From Cristatella mucedo (taxonomy: Eukaryota > Bryozoa > Phylactolaemata > Cristatellidae): a stretch of 64,000 nucleotides of DNA. Positions 54,301-64,000 of this stretch are shown piece after piece. A program made the translations under genes and the position numbers. Location: positions 1,385,001 to 1,449,000 of the forward strand of contig WPIO01000049.1 in assembly GCA_009760855.2 (NCBI GenBank), read 5' to 3'. Within the stretch, counting starts at the first letter, position 1, and the number at the start of each line of letters is the position of its first letter. The notes under the pieces were generated by a model that searched no databases, was not told where the DNA came from, and saw nothing but the letters and a program-made list of their open reading frames with translations.

Positions 54301-56944
54301 ACTTGATCTGTTGGCTGCAGTGTGCATGGATATGTTATATGCTCAACCCACACAGACGAAGGGATATTAGGCTATGCTACCGCAGATCACCTGAATGCAT
54401 GGAGTGAGATGATAACTTAGAATGGGCATGGAACCGACAAGGGCCCAGTTTGACTGTCGAAATACTCGAGACGCTGTGGAGGTGAACGGCTGCCTTGTTC
54501 CTACAGGGGTCATTGGCCTAACCAGTCTCACTGGCCATCGATAACATGCATCTTTACTTACTTCTGTATACATGTTGTCGTGATCTTGGATCTCACTGCT
54601 TTTCACGAAATATACAGATCACTTTGTTCACCGAGTGTAAAAGATGTCTGTAGAATAAGCTGCATGTTGCATGTTGCATGTTGCATGTTGCATGTCGTTG
54701 CATGTTGATCTTTCTTATCCACAGGTCTGTTGTTCAACTGTTCAATCAGATTCTTCTTGGTCCTCTTGTGCTCCTTTAGAGTCTATGGACTTTGGCTAGG
54801 CTGTGGTCAGCCTCGGGTCCCCTGTTCGATCATCCTGCTGTCTTCCGAGAGGGCAAATTCTCCACCATGAAGCTGAGCCATCGGCTTGATTCTCAAAGTG
54901 CTAAGCATGCAAATGAATCTCGTATCGCTAGAATGAATGAAGAATGTGTCATGTCACTAGCACTTAAAAGCCACTCACCCTTTCGACCGGCAGTTGGATG
55001 CTGCCGAGAGTGAAGGATTGAAACTCTATCACTTGCATCGCTCTATGCCTCGTGGTTAGACTGGGCGTGCGCACAGGTATCCTTTTTCATTTGCGACTGC
55101 CGATGGCACCGTTTCCGTTTCTTGGCTGTTTCTTCTCGCTCTACTGTCGGATGTCCGCTTGTCTTTTATAGTCGAGATTGCTTGTAGGCCTTCGCCAGGT
55201 TGGCTGGACGGACGAGGACGAACAGAAATTGCGTCTCTTCGGGGCCGACTTCTGTCGAACGAATCGCGGTGGTCTGGTAACGTTTCATGGCCCAGGGCAG
55301 CTCGTAGCCTATCCAATCGTTCATCTGCAGGCATACGGCAAGGGCTTGCGCTGGTACGTCTGCCAGCTCGAGCGCACGATCGTTGATGCCGCCCAGTGTT
55401 TGGGCGTTCAAGCCGCGACCGCTGCACAGACCGGTGTGTGGGTGGACGGCCGAAAGCTGGCATCGATAGGTGAGTGGTGGCGCGATCGATCGAGCGATGA
55501 CGAGATCGGTGCTTTTCGCGAGACATAGCCGAGCCGAGCTAGGGCGGCCTGCAGTGGTGGCAGTGCTGGCAGCCAGCCTGGCTGGCTGGACCTCAGTCTC
55601 CTCAATCCCGAATCGAAAGCCTGACCTTGAATCGCTGCCCGGGTAGTCGCTGCCCAAGCATTAGACCTTGGCTGCAGCATATGGCACTTATGGCCATGAG
55701 AAAATTAAATCCTTGCTCCGGCCTAGGGCATAGCTGTTCTGAGCAGAGGCTCCGTGACGGTTGCCTTTTGAAATGCCAGCCCTCGTTGGCCAAATGCTGC
55801 TCTGAGTCCCCTGCGAGCGTGCAAGGTTTCGTCGAGCCTTCGTCATTGCGAGTGATGATGCATCTGAATTATTTAAATGAATTATATATGCATCTGTGGC
55901 TCGGCGGTTGCTGCATACTTTTGCATTGCCCAGACGACAGGTGAGCTAGCTGCTGTTGCAGTGATGGTATCCAGCACTCGTAAATGGCAATTGGTTGCTG
56001 CATTTTTGCCGGATTTTATGTACTGGCTTTATTGCCACATCACAGTTCGATAAGTAGTCTTAAGTTCCGTTAGCCAGGGCCAGCCATTAAATCCATAAAC
56101 GCTCTGTGCAGACGACAGTGGTTGCAAGGCAGTTGATTCCTACTAGTGCTGCCGGTGATGCCTATGATGGTGGCCATATAAGGACAGGGCTGTAGTAAAT
56201 ATTTTATAGCGAGCTACTAGTGCTACGATGCCAGTCGATTAGGATGGCTATCCCTGTTTCAAGGACCTTGCCGCTATGCCCCCAACGTATCTGCATTTCA
56301 CATGTTTGCCTGCTGCCAAATGACGTGACAGCCGTCCCTCGGCAGCTAAACCGAGCCCTTTATGCATGGCAACGGCCGTATGATTGTTTACAATGACACC
56401 ACTTTCCATCGAACCGGCTTTGCAGATGTCGAGCACTGTCGAAAGAGAAATGGCATAATTGTGTGTCACTAGCAAGGTTTCGTCAGCTCATTAAAGTGCT
56501 ATCGGTAGCCAAAATTCCAGCAATCTGACTTTGACATGATAGGGCAGTTTTTTTGTTTCAAATGTGACCTTTTTGTAGGGCTCATAAATTCGTGCATTTT
56601 GTGCACAAGCGATGTCGAATATTCAAATGAGCTGAGCATTCTGTCATCCTGCCACTGACTTAATACGGCATTACCGTTGCATCTTGTTTGCTGCTGCAGG
56701 CGTTCATGCCAGCCAATTTGTCACAATGCACGGAGTGGCCTTGAACTGTAACGTCGACCTTGGATGGTTTGACCACATCGTACCTTGTGGCATTGAGGGT
56801 GTGCAGATGACCTCTCTCAGCAAGGAGCTGGGACGTGACGTCGATGTGCAGGCTGCTACTGACTATTTCTTGACCTCGTTCGGTTCGAAGTTTCAGTGCA
56901 TCCTAGAGTCAACAGATGCTTCAGATCTCGATGGCGTTAGCTGA
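51130..56944 (+). CDS. LIPT2: LIPT2, lipoyl(octanoyl) transferase, mitochondrial (3 exons, 238 aa)
   Basis: LIPT2 (bacterial LipB) moves octanoyl from acyl carrier protein to the H protein in mitochondria, the first step of lipoic acid attachment. Exons are 51130-51319, 55188-55469 and 56700-56944, joined in phase 1 at both introns. Motifs: RGGLVTFHGPGQL at about 90-102, which shapes the substrate tunnel; TGVWVDGRKLASIG with the expected catalytic Lys at 153; TMHGVALNCNVDL; HIVPCGIEGV with the expected catalytic Cys at 187; and TSLSKEL. Length agrees with animal LIPT2 (about 230). The start at 51130 gives MAPSIIRVINLGR, matching the family's short N-terminus. AATAAA at 57122 lies about 180 bases past the stop. 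No breaks seen. Confidence 0.95.
51805..51948 (+). mobile_element. SINE-A copy, best preserved
   Basis: GAGCTGGTTTGGTCCAGCGG, TTAAGGTGCTCGCC (A-box region), GGTCGCGGGCTCGAGTCCCG (B-box region), then GAAGCGCTTGAAAAGAGATT, AAGTTCTCTTAGGGCGCTAT and an AT-rich end. A tRNA-like head is fused to a LINE-A-like tail. Confidence 0.92.
52065..52868 (+). mobile_element. LINE-A 3' fragment with full 3' UTR and tail
   Basis: The open frame 52050-52709 carries LDKDTTSKLVHVFVTSRLDF, RLVCRERHSCHITPLLADMH, QCIDFKVLSLTFRSLHSLAP, AYLSDLLPHQAKHRTTHFSE and FSSYAPKAWNSLPTCIRTSP, the C-terminal third of a CR1/L2-like reverse transcriptase. After the stop come the 3' UTR and the tail GCGCCTAGAAAGAGATTGAG, TTCTCTAAGGGTGCTTTATC and ATT repeats to 52866. 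This is the least decayed copy here, 5'-truncated as is usual for LINEs. Confidence 0.92.
53025..53100 (+). mobile_element. LINE-A tail fragment
   Basis: TGTAAAGTGCCTAGAAAGAG, ATTCAGTTCTCTGAGGGTGC and TGTATTATCATTAA: a second, very short insertion 160 bases past the first. Confidence 0.75.
53225..53310. repeat. 29-bp tandem repeat, two full and one partial copy, with DR1-like motifs
   Basis: GAGTAGARCTTGACC followed by TTTGCCCTTTGTT. Each full unit holds TGACCTTTGCCCT (53239-53251 and 53268-53280). Its reverse complement AGGGCAAAGGTCA is a direct repeat of hexamers with one-base spacing, the HNF4/RXR-type DR1. The third unit keeps only the TGACC half. Confidence 0.85.
53855..54017 (-). mobile_element. 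SINE-B copy
   Basis: On the plus strand: CTAGCTGATTAAACAGCCTC, GGCTATCCCCACCGCTTGCA, AGGATCGCCCACTGCAGG, GAATCGAACCCACGACC (B box on the minus strand), then GCCTTACCTAGTGTGCCATC. Confidence 0.9.
54018..54658. other. Intron sequence, nothing recognised
   Basis: TGTGCATG-rich stretches near 54150-54330; no exon. Confidence 0.4.
54659..54705. repeat. GCATGTT tandem repeat
   Basis: Seven-base unit GCATGTT repeated about five times, with one GTCGTT break. Confidence 0.95.
55188..55469 (+). CDS. LIPT2: LIPT2 exon 2
   Basis: Encodes GLRQVGWTDEDEQKLRLFG, CRTNRGGLVTFHGPGQLVAY and TGVWVDGRKLASI. CTTGTAG acceptor, GTGAGT donor. Confidence 0.96.
55470..56699 (+). other. LIPT2 intron 2
   Basis: Unique sequence; no repeat or extra exon recognised. 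Confidence 0.6.
56700..56944 (+). CDS. LIPT2: LIPT2 exon 3 (last)
   Basis: Encodes VTMHGVALNCNVDLGWFDHI, VPCGIEGVQMTSLSKEL and a C-terminal FLTSFGSKFQCILES, stop TGA at 56942-56944. GCTGCTGCAG acceptor after a pyrimidine tract. Confidence 0.96.
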
Positions 56945-57121
56945 CTTTATGAGTGGTACTCCGTGAACTTATTCTCAGAATATTCCACGCATGCGACGTT
57001 AAATTATTTCTGTGAATTGCAGTGAGACATCGGCACACGTTGTGCGTTATAGCCACTCCCTGGCTTGTGCACCCGACTGCTTGTTCGTGAGTTGTTTGCA
57101 TGCAATCTTTCTTTAAATTTG

Positions 57122-57127
57122 AATAAA
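57122..57127 (+). terminator. LIPT2 poly(A) signal AATAAA
   Basis: Canonical hexamer 178 bases after the LIPT2 stop, followed by a GT/T-rich stretch near 57140-57200. Confidence 0.6.
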
Positions 57128-57199
57128 CTGCCAATAATGTGCACCAGACAGTTATACGGTTTTATAATTACTTATGGCAGGCTTGTATGTATCTAGTGT

Positions 57200-59725
57200 A
57201 TTGCCTACCTGGAGGTGTCTTTGCAGGGCGATTATTCATGACAAGCCTAGCAGCAAAGGGACTAGAGCACTTCGTCTGCAGCCCGGTCTCGGGAAAGCAT
57301 CGCTTACGACCTGTTTTGTTGCATTAGACTGGAGCCCATTGGATATCATTTTTAGGTAATACCGAGCTATTCCTTGCCGTTCTGCCGGCTCCAAACCATC
57401 CAGGTACATGTCTCAACTGTGCCAAATCTCTTTAGCAGAATGTGGTTTCTGCCTTCACTAAAGCTTTTTGGTGGATTAATGCAGCTCAAATCGGAGAGAG
57501 GTCAAAGTGCTAGATGCTACAGACCTGCATTGAAACGACGCATGTGCAGCGTGGCCAGAGCAGGCCACGTGGTGCCGTTCAGGTATAGCTAGCTCTTGCT
57601 GACCGACAGAAGCAGAACGACTAGTAGTATCGGTAGGTTCAAATTTTTTTTAATTAACATGCCCTGAGAGCTCTTTTCTTGATTGTAGTAAAAATCTTAG
57701 AGAAGACCTCAGTAGGTTGCTATTAAATCCGTCCTGTCTAACCGTGCATGGGTCACTGACTGGTGGTTTTCAGCACGTCTTGATTCTTATTTGTCTTGCC
57801 ATTTATTTATCGAGTCCTTCAGTTTCCTGCGGTTGCAAACTATCATCAGGCTGCCCCACGTATACCAGGATACCACTTGATTAGTCAGTTATGTTTATTT
57901 TTATATTATATAGTATATTATTATTATTATTAACCATTCACGAGTTATATTATTAAGCGTGCACAAGGCTCTATGTTCTGCCTGCCCGAACACCAGCCTG
58001 TTTGCCACCGATAGCTCGTGTTAAAGCTGATGTTAAATGGTAGAACTTCGCTGAGAGATCTTATTGGAAGCATCCAAACCACAATAAAAAAAATGTGAGC
58101 AGTTAGCTGCCCTTGAATACTAACAGCTAGCTGAAGACTTCTTTGCGTAGGCAGTCGCTCGATGCTACTTGCCAATTGAGTTAACTGTTGAAGCCGTGTA
58201 TCTTACTTCTGTCCTGCTTCTGGGCCGCCTCAGTCTTTGGTGCATAATTCACCATGACTTGAGTCCTAGACTTGTGCCAGGCTGAGGAAAAGACTCTGAC
58301 AAAGAAGCTGAGCACGGTTCTACTTATTGGCCAAAGCTGAGAGGCAGATAGTGAGCAGACGACCTGTCGCAGGTAGGCACCGTCTGTCTGTCGAGGGCTT
58401 GTCTTCTTCGCCGCTTTGAAAAGCGAGGACATCAGAGCATCAGAGCTGCTGTTCATGGACAGCTGGCCTTTGAGCTCTGCTTATCAGCGGTCTCTAATGC
58501 GAACGGCGTTCTCTTCCCCTTTACCGCTAACCTGCCTCTCTCTCTCTCTCTCTCTCGATCGCTGGTCCTCTCATAGGTCGGGCGCAGGCACGTGGCTTTT
58601 TTCCTTGCCGTGACAGGGATGCAGCTCAGCAGCTCAGCAGCTCTTGAGGTTGTAATTGCATCCGTGCAATGGCAATTAGCATGCCAAGCTCGTGTATCAT
58701 CCGGCAATATAAAGCTTGCACTGCACTTTCGGAGTACGGAAGGGCGCGGTCATCCGATAATTGCATCGAGGCTAGCTCTGCTGTCTGTACCTGCAATTCT
58801 GCGTGTAACGGATGCCATAAGTGGCCGGTCTCTCTGGCTCTCGTCGGCTGGCAGAACAATGGGGTGTTTGGAGCCAAAGATCACGGGATCGCAGACTTTG
58901 ACAGTAATAATAACAGTTTCCGAACAGATGCGTCTAAAGTGGGTCGGGATCAATTCGTTTAGTCACTGTCCATCATCAGAATGCGACCTTTCGGACCCAA
59001 CTGGTCTAGCTGGCACCGCCTTGGCTGCGTGAGTCAACACTCGAGGTCGCCGGCTCAGGCAGTACAAGGACGAGCTTGGAGTTCAAGCTACTTGCAGCTG
59101 CAGCTCTCACCGGATACACCTCTGTCAACTTGCCGAAAGGCCTGAGGGGTCCCGAATGGTATCGACCGTGCAGCTAGCGTGCAGAGTATAGGCGTGCGTG
59201 GGCAAAAAGCGAGCGTTTAACGGTGCATACCCGGTAACGCAGGATGTGGAAGCGTACTACGGGAAATGGACGAGCTAGCTTACACAGTAAGCGCTCCTGT
59301 CATGCGGAAAGGGACACTGCGAGCGTGCTCGGCGATTAGCCGCTGAGGCGGCTGCAACATCCTTTCCCTCCCTTACCCACACGTGCGACTTGAACGAATC
59401 GGGCGATATTTAGTGCGCTCCGTAGCGGCGGCTATTTCACCCTTGACATTTTGCCTAGGGCGATACGGCGGCTTCAAGCATGCTCGTGTAGTGCCCAGCT
59501 CTGTTGAGCCGCTGCCCTCGCAGCGACGCGTCGGCCGGCCGCGCTGCTGCCCGCGCTCTCGCTCTCCGGACCGCTCCTTCCGCCCTGCGTGCGCTCGCTC
59601 TCAACGGCTCTATCGCGACGGCTGCGCAACGTCTGGCCGGCTCGCTCGGGGCCATTGTCGCCTGACGAATCTCGGCTGTGAAAGTAAAGGGAGGCTACGG
59701 AAGATGCCCGCGGAGGAATAAATGA
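57200..59725. other. Intergenic sequence, no gene recognised
   Basis: Open frames at 58592-59032 and its shadows are open in several frames at once and show no family. A (TTA)n stretch lies at 57905-57935 and a short (CT)n run at 58535-58556. The part after 59380 is GC-rich. Confidence 0.4.
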
Positions 59726-59728
59726 AGC

Positions 59729-59980
59729 TCACGCTACGAGCGCTCCACCACGAGCGCTCCGCCACGAGCGCTCCACTACGAGCACTCCGCTATACGAGCG
59801 CTCCGCTATACGAGCGCTCCGCTCCGAGCGTTACGCCACGAGCGCTCCGCTACGAGCGCTCCACGCTACGAGCGCTCCACGCTACGAGCGCTCCACGCTA
59901 CGAACGCTCCACGCTACGAACGCTCCACGCTACGAGCGCTCCGCTATACGAGCGCTCCGCTATACGAGCGCTCCGCTACG
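59729..59980. repeat. Variable tandem repeat of TACGAGCGCTCC units, about 16 copies
   Basis: Units TACGAGCGCTCCGC, CCACGAGCGCTCC and CACGCTACGAGCGCTC alternate. Each holds the palindrome GAGCGCTC. The 182-codon open frame across it (59722-60270) is produced by the repeat. Confidence 0.93.
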
Positions 59981-60827
59981 GATTGCCGTACCAGCCTCGG
60001 TCAATGCAGTCGCGTCCGTTACAATTGAGACCGCTGGCAAGCAAAGCGTGCGTGCACGTTGTACACCGCCGCACATGCGCGAACGTGCATCTACAATGCA
60101 CGAATGCGGTGTATTCTAGGGCGTCGAGGAAAATTGTTCCGCAGCTGAATTCTGCAAAAGAGTTTGTGCAAAAGAATGGCCGGAAGTCGCTCCGTGAATG
60201 GAGCTCAGGATATTTCGCCACATATTTCGATACAGTACCAGTGTCACTAAATACATTTCGGCTATTGTAGGCGACGCCTGACCGTAAGGTTATGGCGCGC
60301 AGCCACCCACGAACGCGATTTACTATTACATAAACCGACGGGGCAAGCTGGTACTGGCGGAGAATCCGAGTGAAGGAAAATTCGGCGTTTCAAACAACAC
60401 TTCGGAATATTTAACAAATTGTGCGAGCTAGTTCAGTGCGTCAATGCTAACGGTCGCGAAAGCCACTCGCTCTTGCACGTCTCGCCTTAGCCAAAGCAAA
60501 AAGTAATTTAATTTCAAATTAATTTAATTTTATAAATTATAATCTTAAATAATTTTAAAAGTAATTTACTTTCATAAGTGCTTTTGGTATTTGCACCACG
60601 ACCGTGCCACCCACTAACCGAACGACGGGGCGCGCAATCCAGTGCTAGTGCTTCCGGTGGGCAACCGACGAGGCACTTAGGTTAGCCTTTCACGCGACCC
60701 AGCGAGCCTGACCGGCCAAGCCATACCAATTATGGACGCGTCTTCTGGTGAGCGGAAGCACCAAGAGCTCGCTGCTTCCTGTCTCATATCTAGAGCATAG
60801 CTAGCACGTGAAATCCGAGGGGTTCTA

Positions 60828-61470
60828 GGGCAATTCGGCGCAGGACAATTCGTCGCAGACATTTTGGAGCGGATATTTAAAACATATCTATTTGAAATTT
60901 AAACGAAATTGTTTTATTAATCATGTTTAATAGAACTATAATACCGCATAAAGTAAAGTTTATTTAGCTTACTACAAAAAAGTCATAACAAATATCAGTG
61001 ACTCTTGCACAAAATCACATTTTAAAAATGACACCAGTATATTAAATGTTAATCCGTTAAATTAATGTTGTGACTACATCCGCGCAAGTAATCAATTGAT
61101 GAACAATTTTCGTAAGCTAACACAACTGTGCGCAATCGACGATCCAGGTCTCGATATTTATTTTTCCTCAGAGGAGGATCTTCACTTATTGCGTAATTAA
61201 AAGTCTTGGTTAATTGAAAGCGTCTAGGTTTCAAAACTATGTACTCACTTATCGTGTAATTAAACGTCTTGGTTAGTTGAAAGCGTCTAGGTTTCAAAAC
61301 TATGTACTCACTAATTGAAAGCGTGTTTATACTGCGTTTAAAATATACAAAGTGAATACATTGCAAATTGTCTGCTCCGAATTACCCGTTTTTTGGTCCC
61401 GAATTGTCCGCTCCGCATTGTCCTGCGCCAAATTATACGCTCCGAATTGTCCGGCACCGAATTGTCCGGT
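60828..61470 (-). mobile_element. Deletion derivative of a MULE-type DNA transposon
   Basis: Both ends carry arrays of the same word in opposite direction: left 60828-60875 (CAATTCGGCGCAGGACAATT, CGTCGCAGACATTTTGGAGC), right 61375-61470 (CCGAATTGTCCGCTCCGCAT, TGTCCTGCGCCAAATTATAC, GAATTGTCCGGCACCGAATT). Between them the minus strand encodes PPLRKNKYRDLDRRLRTVVL and ENCSSIDYLRGCSHNI, which resembles the C-terminus of MULE transposases and the RILNIIRTY...VID piece at 44.5 kb. Most of the transposase is missing. Confidence 0.6.
61185..61320. repeat. 63-bp tandem duplication inside the MULE derivative
   Basis: GTAATTAAAAGTCTTGGTTA through AACTATGTACTCACTTA is repeated once in full plus a partial third copy. 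On the minus strand it stays in frame as ISEYIVLKPRRFQLTKTFNY twice. Confidence 0.9.
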
Positions 61471-61494
61471 TACCAATCCGAGGTGACCACCAAT

Positions 61495-61550
61495 TAAATA
61501 TATATGTATATATCTATATACCTGAATACATACATATATATTTATTTCTG
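61495..61550. repeat. TA-rich tract
   Basis: TATATATGTATATATCTATA and similar. Confidence 0.85.
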
Positions 61551-61967
61551 TATTCATTCATTCAACCATGTGGGTTTCCCGCACGCCTCGATCGTCAACC
61601 ACCATTGCGAGTATTCGAATGTAATATGCACGCTTAGTTGTAAGATTCGTGTGAAAATGCTTGAGAAAAAGATATCTCAACTCCTAAAGTATGTATAGGA
61701 TGGTCAAGTGACTCTCGGTTCTAGCCATAGGTCAGAATAATCGAAACTACTACGAGTCACGAATTTCGTGACGCAGTTAATTATTTTCATTTTTCGCTAC
61801 ACCCGCTTTTATTAAGCACCTGTAACAATGAACTGTGTCAGTGATAGTGTTTCAGAAACTGTTATGCCTTAATAGAAAATTAAGACACCGTAATTAAAAC
61901 TCCATCTCCTCACAGAAAATCATTTTTCCTCAACTTGAGATTTATAAATGAAATTTTCTGTAAAAAA

Positions 61968-61970
<3 letters not shown>

Positions 61971-62027
<57 letters not shown>
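61971..62027. repeat. (TA)n microsatellite
   Basis: Pure TA dinucleotide run of about 56 bases. Confidence 0.97.
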
Positions 62028-62029
<2 letters not shown>

Positions 62030-62301
62030 ACAAAACTTATTCAAACGAAATTAAAAATGAACCCTTGCAGTGGTGTACAAGCAGAGTTGAACTGACATCT
62101 TAAATTTCCCGTCGATCCATCGTGTATTGACTGAGCTATGAAATGCATCACGTATAAAGCAATGCTGTAAATAAAACTGCTTCGAGGCCACAAGCAGGTA
62201 GCTCAAAAAGCTGCTATCTTGAAACACGGTGCACCGATGTGCTGTTTCCGGTTTACTTTCGGGCTAGGCACGGTATGCCCAACATTGTTCATGCTTTCTT
62301 T

Positions 62302-62843
62302 TTATGTGAAAACCATCAACACTTCAGGTTCAATTTCTACCGTGTTTGTCTTTTTTGAAAAATACCCCAAGTAATTATTTGATGAGTTGGATCGATCAAT
62401 TTTCTCAGTATTTTCTTGAAATTTATCATTAATGGGCTGATTAGTGACAAACTTCCCTTCGGCAATATCTGACAAAGAATGAAGAATAGAGAACCGTTGG
62501 CAAGTAGCCAAAGCTTTATAATCCAGTCCGGGACATTTAAGTATGAATTTGAAACGCTTGGTAGAAGTACCCAGTAACTGAGAAATGAGCTGAACTCCGG
62601 TGGTTGGCTTAGAGACAAATATTCTCACACATGAGCATTTAAATGAGTCGGTAGATTTTTCTGCCGACTAAATCCCAACGTTCCGGCCTCGGCCTTAATG
62701 ATTCTAGCCAGATCACACGAGGAAAGGATGGAGAATTTTAGCAACGACGCGTACGTTGTGATTCCGGGGACCCAGCCACCTGAGGTTTGTCCAACAGCAC
62801 GATTTGTCCAACATTCACAATAGCGGCCGAGCTTAGCTTTCAA
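62302..62843 (-). other. Two adjacent unrecognised open frames (minus strand)
   Basis: Frames 62843-62625 and 62628-62302 meet at a stop and together read THLNAHV, stop, then RIFVSKPTTGVQLISQLLGT and RFKFILKCPGLDYKALATCQ. Composition looks protein-like but I know no family. It could be a decayed gene, an exon pair or chance. Confidence 0.25.
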
Positions 62844-63104
62844 AAATCACGCCGTTAATCGCTTCGGCGAATGTTCGCCCGCCCATTCGGGAAACCGATG
62901 GCAAATGCAGGACGAGACACCTATTCCGACGGTTGCTTATTTTCATTGTGCTGCATTTCCTATATAAAAGCATTATTGGAGCTAATTGATTAAATGGATA
63001 TCAAATTATATCAGTGTCCAATCATTAAAATGTATCGTTGAAATATATATCGTTATATATTATCGTTATAAATGTATTATATATTATCTTATGTCATCTT
63101 AATA

Positions 63105-63185
63105 ATAATACATTTGATAAAGCCCCCTTAGCGAACTCAATATCTTTTTAGGCGCTTTACCATTGCTGCAGTGGAAGCAAGATCT
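63105..63185 (-). mobile_element. LINE-A tail fragment
   Basis: AATAATAATACATTTGATAA, AGCGAACTCAATATCTTTTT, AGGCGCTTTACCATTGCTGC: reversed LINE-A tail. Confidence 0.75.
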
Positions 63186-63259
63186 TATATATTATATTAT
63201 ATATATTATAATATGTAAACCTATTATCGTTAAATGTATTAAAACACATGTAACATACA

Positions 63260-63682
63260 TTGTTAATATGTCAAATTTATCATAATCGGTATCTGCCTTG
63301 TTCAACCCGATCATCGATATCAAAGTTAATCACTGCGATTGTTTCCGACCGTCAAGAAACGAATAACAGTCGACGTTCTCGTTGCATCATCAACGCCCAA
63401 CCGTGGCGTACTGCAAAACTTGCTAAACTGCTGCAATATCAACAGCACCATTTCTATCTAAATCCTGTCACAAAATCTTTTCAAAGATTCTTGCTGACAG
63501 ATTGCATTTATCCCACAGTCTCTGACTGTCAAACTCTATACTGCAGCGACGCAATACAGGCATATTGCGTGTGCTTTAAGCCCACCTGCATGCCAGCCAT
63601 ATTATGTCAAAGAGGCTTTCCTGAAACAACTAAGTTTCGGGGTACTCTCAAAAACTTCGTCAATCGCGCTAATAAATTCTGA
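63260..63682 (+). other. Unrecognised 140-codon open frame without an early ATG
   Basis: The frame runs from TTG at 63260 to a TGA at 63680-63682 in AT-rich DNA. Contents include RRSRCIINAQPWRTAKLAKL, FQRFLLTDCIYPTVSDCQ and several cysteines (CVCFKPTCMPAILC). The only ATG is near the end, so it is not a simple gene start. It may be an exon or a decayed mobile-element ORF. Confidence 0.25.
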
Positions 63683-63879
63683 ATAACTAGTCTAGAAAGA
63701 CAGAAAGCGCGAGGCAAAAGCTGGAAGATCAATCAAGTTTACAGCCATTCCTTCCTTAAATCAGTTCGATCTCGTAGTCTTCACAACGCACCGTATTAAT
63801 TTATACTCTGTAAGATCCTAAAAGTAAAAAATAAACTTCAAGTAATAATATAATCCTTCTATAAACACAAAACATAAAC

Positions 63880-64000
63880 ATAATCCATTTTGATAGCACC
63901 CTACGAGAACTTAATCTCTATTCAAGTGCTTCACATATGTTTTGGGACTCGAGCCAGCGACCTCGGTCATCAAATACATTCCCTTTGATCTTGGTCGGGG
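63880..64000 (-). mobile_element. SINE-A copy, cut by the window edge
   Basis: ATAATCCATTTTGATAGCAC, CGAGAACTTAATCTCTATTC, AAGTGCTTCACATATG, GGGACTCGAGCCAGCGACCT (B-box region); the A-box end lies beyond the window. Confidence 0.8.

Larger units (their letters stand above)
51320..55187 (+). other. LIPT2 intron 1
   Basis: 3.9 kb with CpG-rich sequence to about 51780, one SINE-A, one long LINE-A piece plus a loose tail, a 29-bp tandem repeat with DR1-like sites, one reversed SINE-B and a GCATGTT repeat. Confidence 0.8.

Noticed and set aside
58592..59032. 146-codon open frame
   Set aside because: Open in several frames at once, no family or splice support.
59722..60270. 182-codon open frame
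   Set aside because: Most of it is the translation of the AGCGCT tandem repeat.

Overview
This window is animal (metazoan) nuclear DNA. All recognisable genes are split by spliceosomal introns with ordinary GT/AG borders, one gene belongs to the animal-specific FMR1/FXR family, and the spaces between exons are filled with non-LTR retrotransposon remnants, tRNA-derived SINEs, MULE-type transposon relics, microsatellites and minisatellites. I cannot name the species. The fairly compact genes (12-13 kb or less), mixed base composition and LINE/SINE types fit a non-vertebrate, perhaps marine, metazoan. I found no bacterial, viral or CRISPR feature.

Three genes could be rebuilt exon by exon with reading frame kept across every accepted junction. 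(1) GATB, plus strand, about 15.46-25.79 kb: the B subunit of the mitochondrial glutamyl-tRNA(Gln) amidotransferase, 11 exons; only the first junction is unsure. (2) An FMR1/FXR homologue, minus strand, 42.195 down to 29.812 kb: 13 exons, 746 codons, with two Tudor/Agenet domains, KH0, KH1, KH2, an NES-like segment, an RGG region and a long glutamine/alanine-rich C-terminus. (3) LIPT2, plus strand, 51.130-56.944 kb: lipoyl(octanoyl) transferase, 3 exons, 238 residues. GATB and FMR1 are tail to tail; FMR1 and LIPT2 are head to head across about 9 kb of repeats. An isolated exon of a phospholipase B-like (PLBD) protein lies at 3.48-3.71 kb. GATB and LIPT2 both serve mitochondria (tRNA charging and lipoylation), but I see no sign that the neighbourhood is functional.

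Layout: 0-3 kb GA-rich minisatellite and GC-rich sequence without a supported gene; 3-9.7 kb PLBD exon, two LINE families and several short tandem repeats; 11.2 kb a degenerate transposon-associated ORF; 11.8-14.1 kb a diverged tandem array of about 14 monomers of 140-210 bp; 15.4-25.8 kb GATB; 26-28.4 kb LINE/SINE copies; 29.8-42.2 kb FMR1; 42.6-50 kb nested LINE/SINE/MULE relics; 51.1-56.9 kb LIPT2, whose first intron carries a SINE, a LINE and a tandem array of nuclear-receptor-like DR1 motifs; 57-64 kb mostly gene-free, with a tandem array, a MULE deletion derivative with internally repeated inverted termini, and two unrecognised open frames.

The repeats form a readable system. LINE-A ends in a conserved 3' tail (core GCGCCTAGAAAGAGATT, ending in ATT repeats). 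SINE-A has a tRNA-like head and a closely similar tail, so it probably moves with LINE-A enzymes. LINE-B and SINE-B form a second set, and one SINE-B copy is inserted cleanly inside a LINE-B copy.
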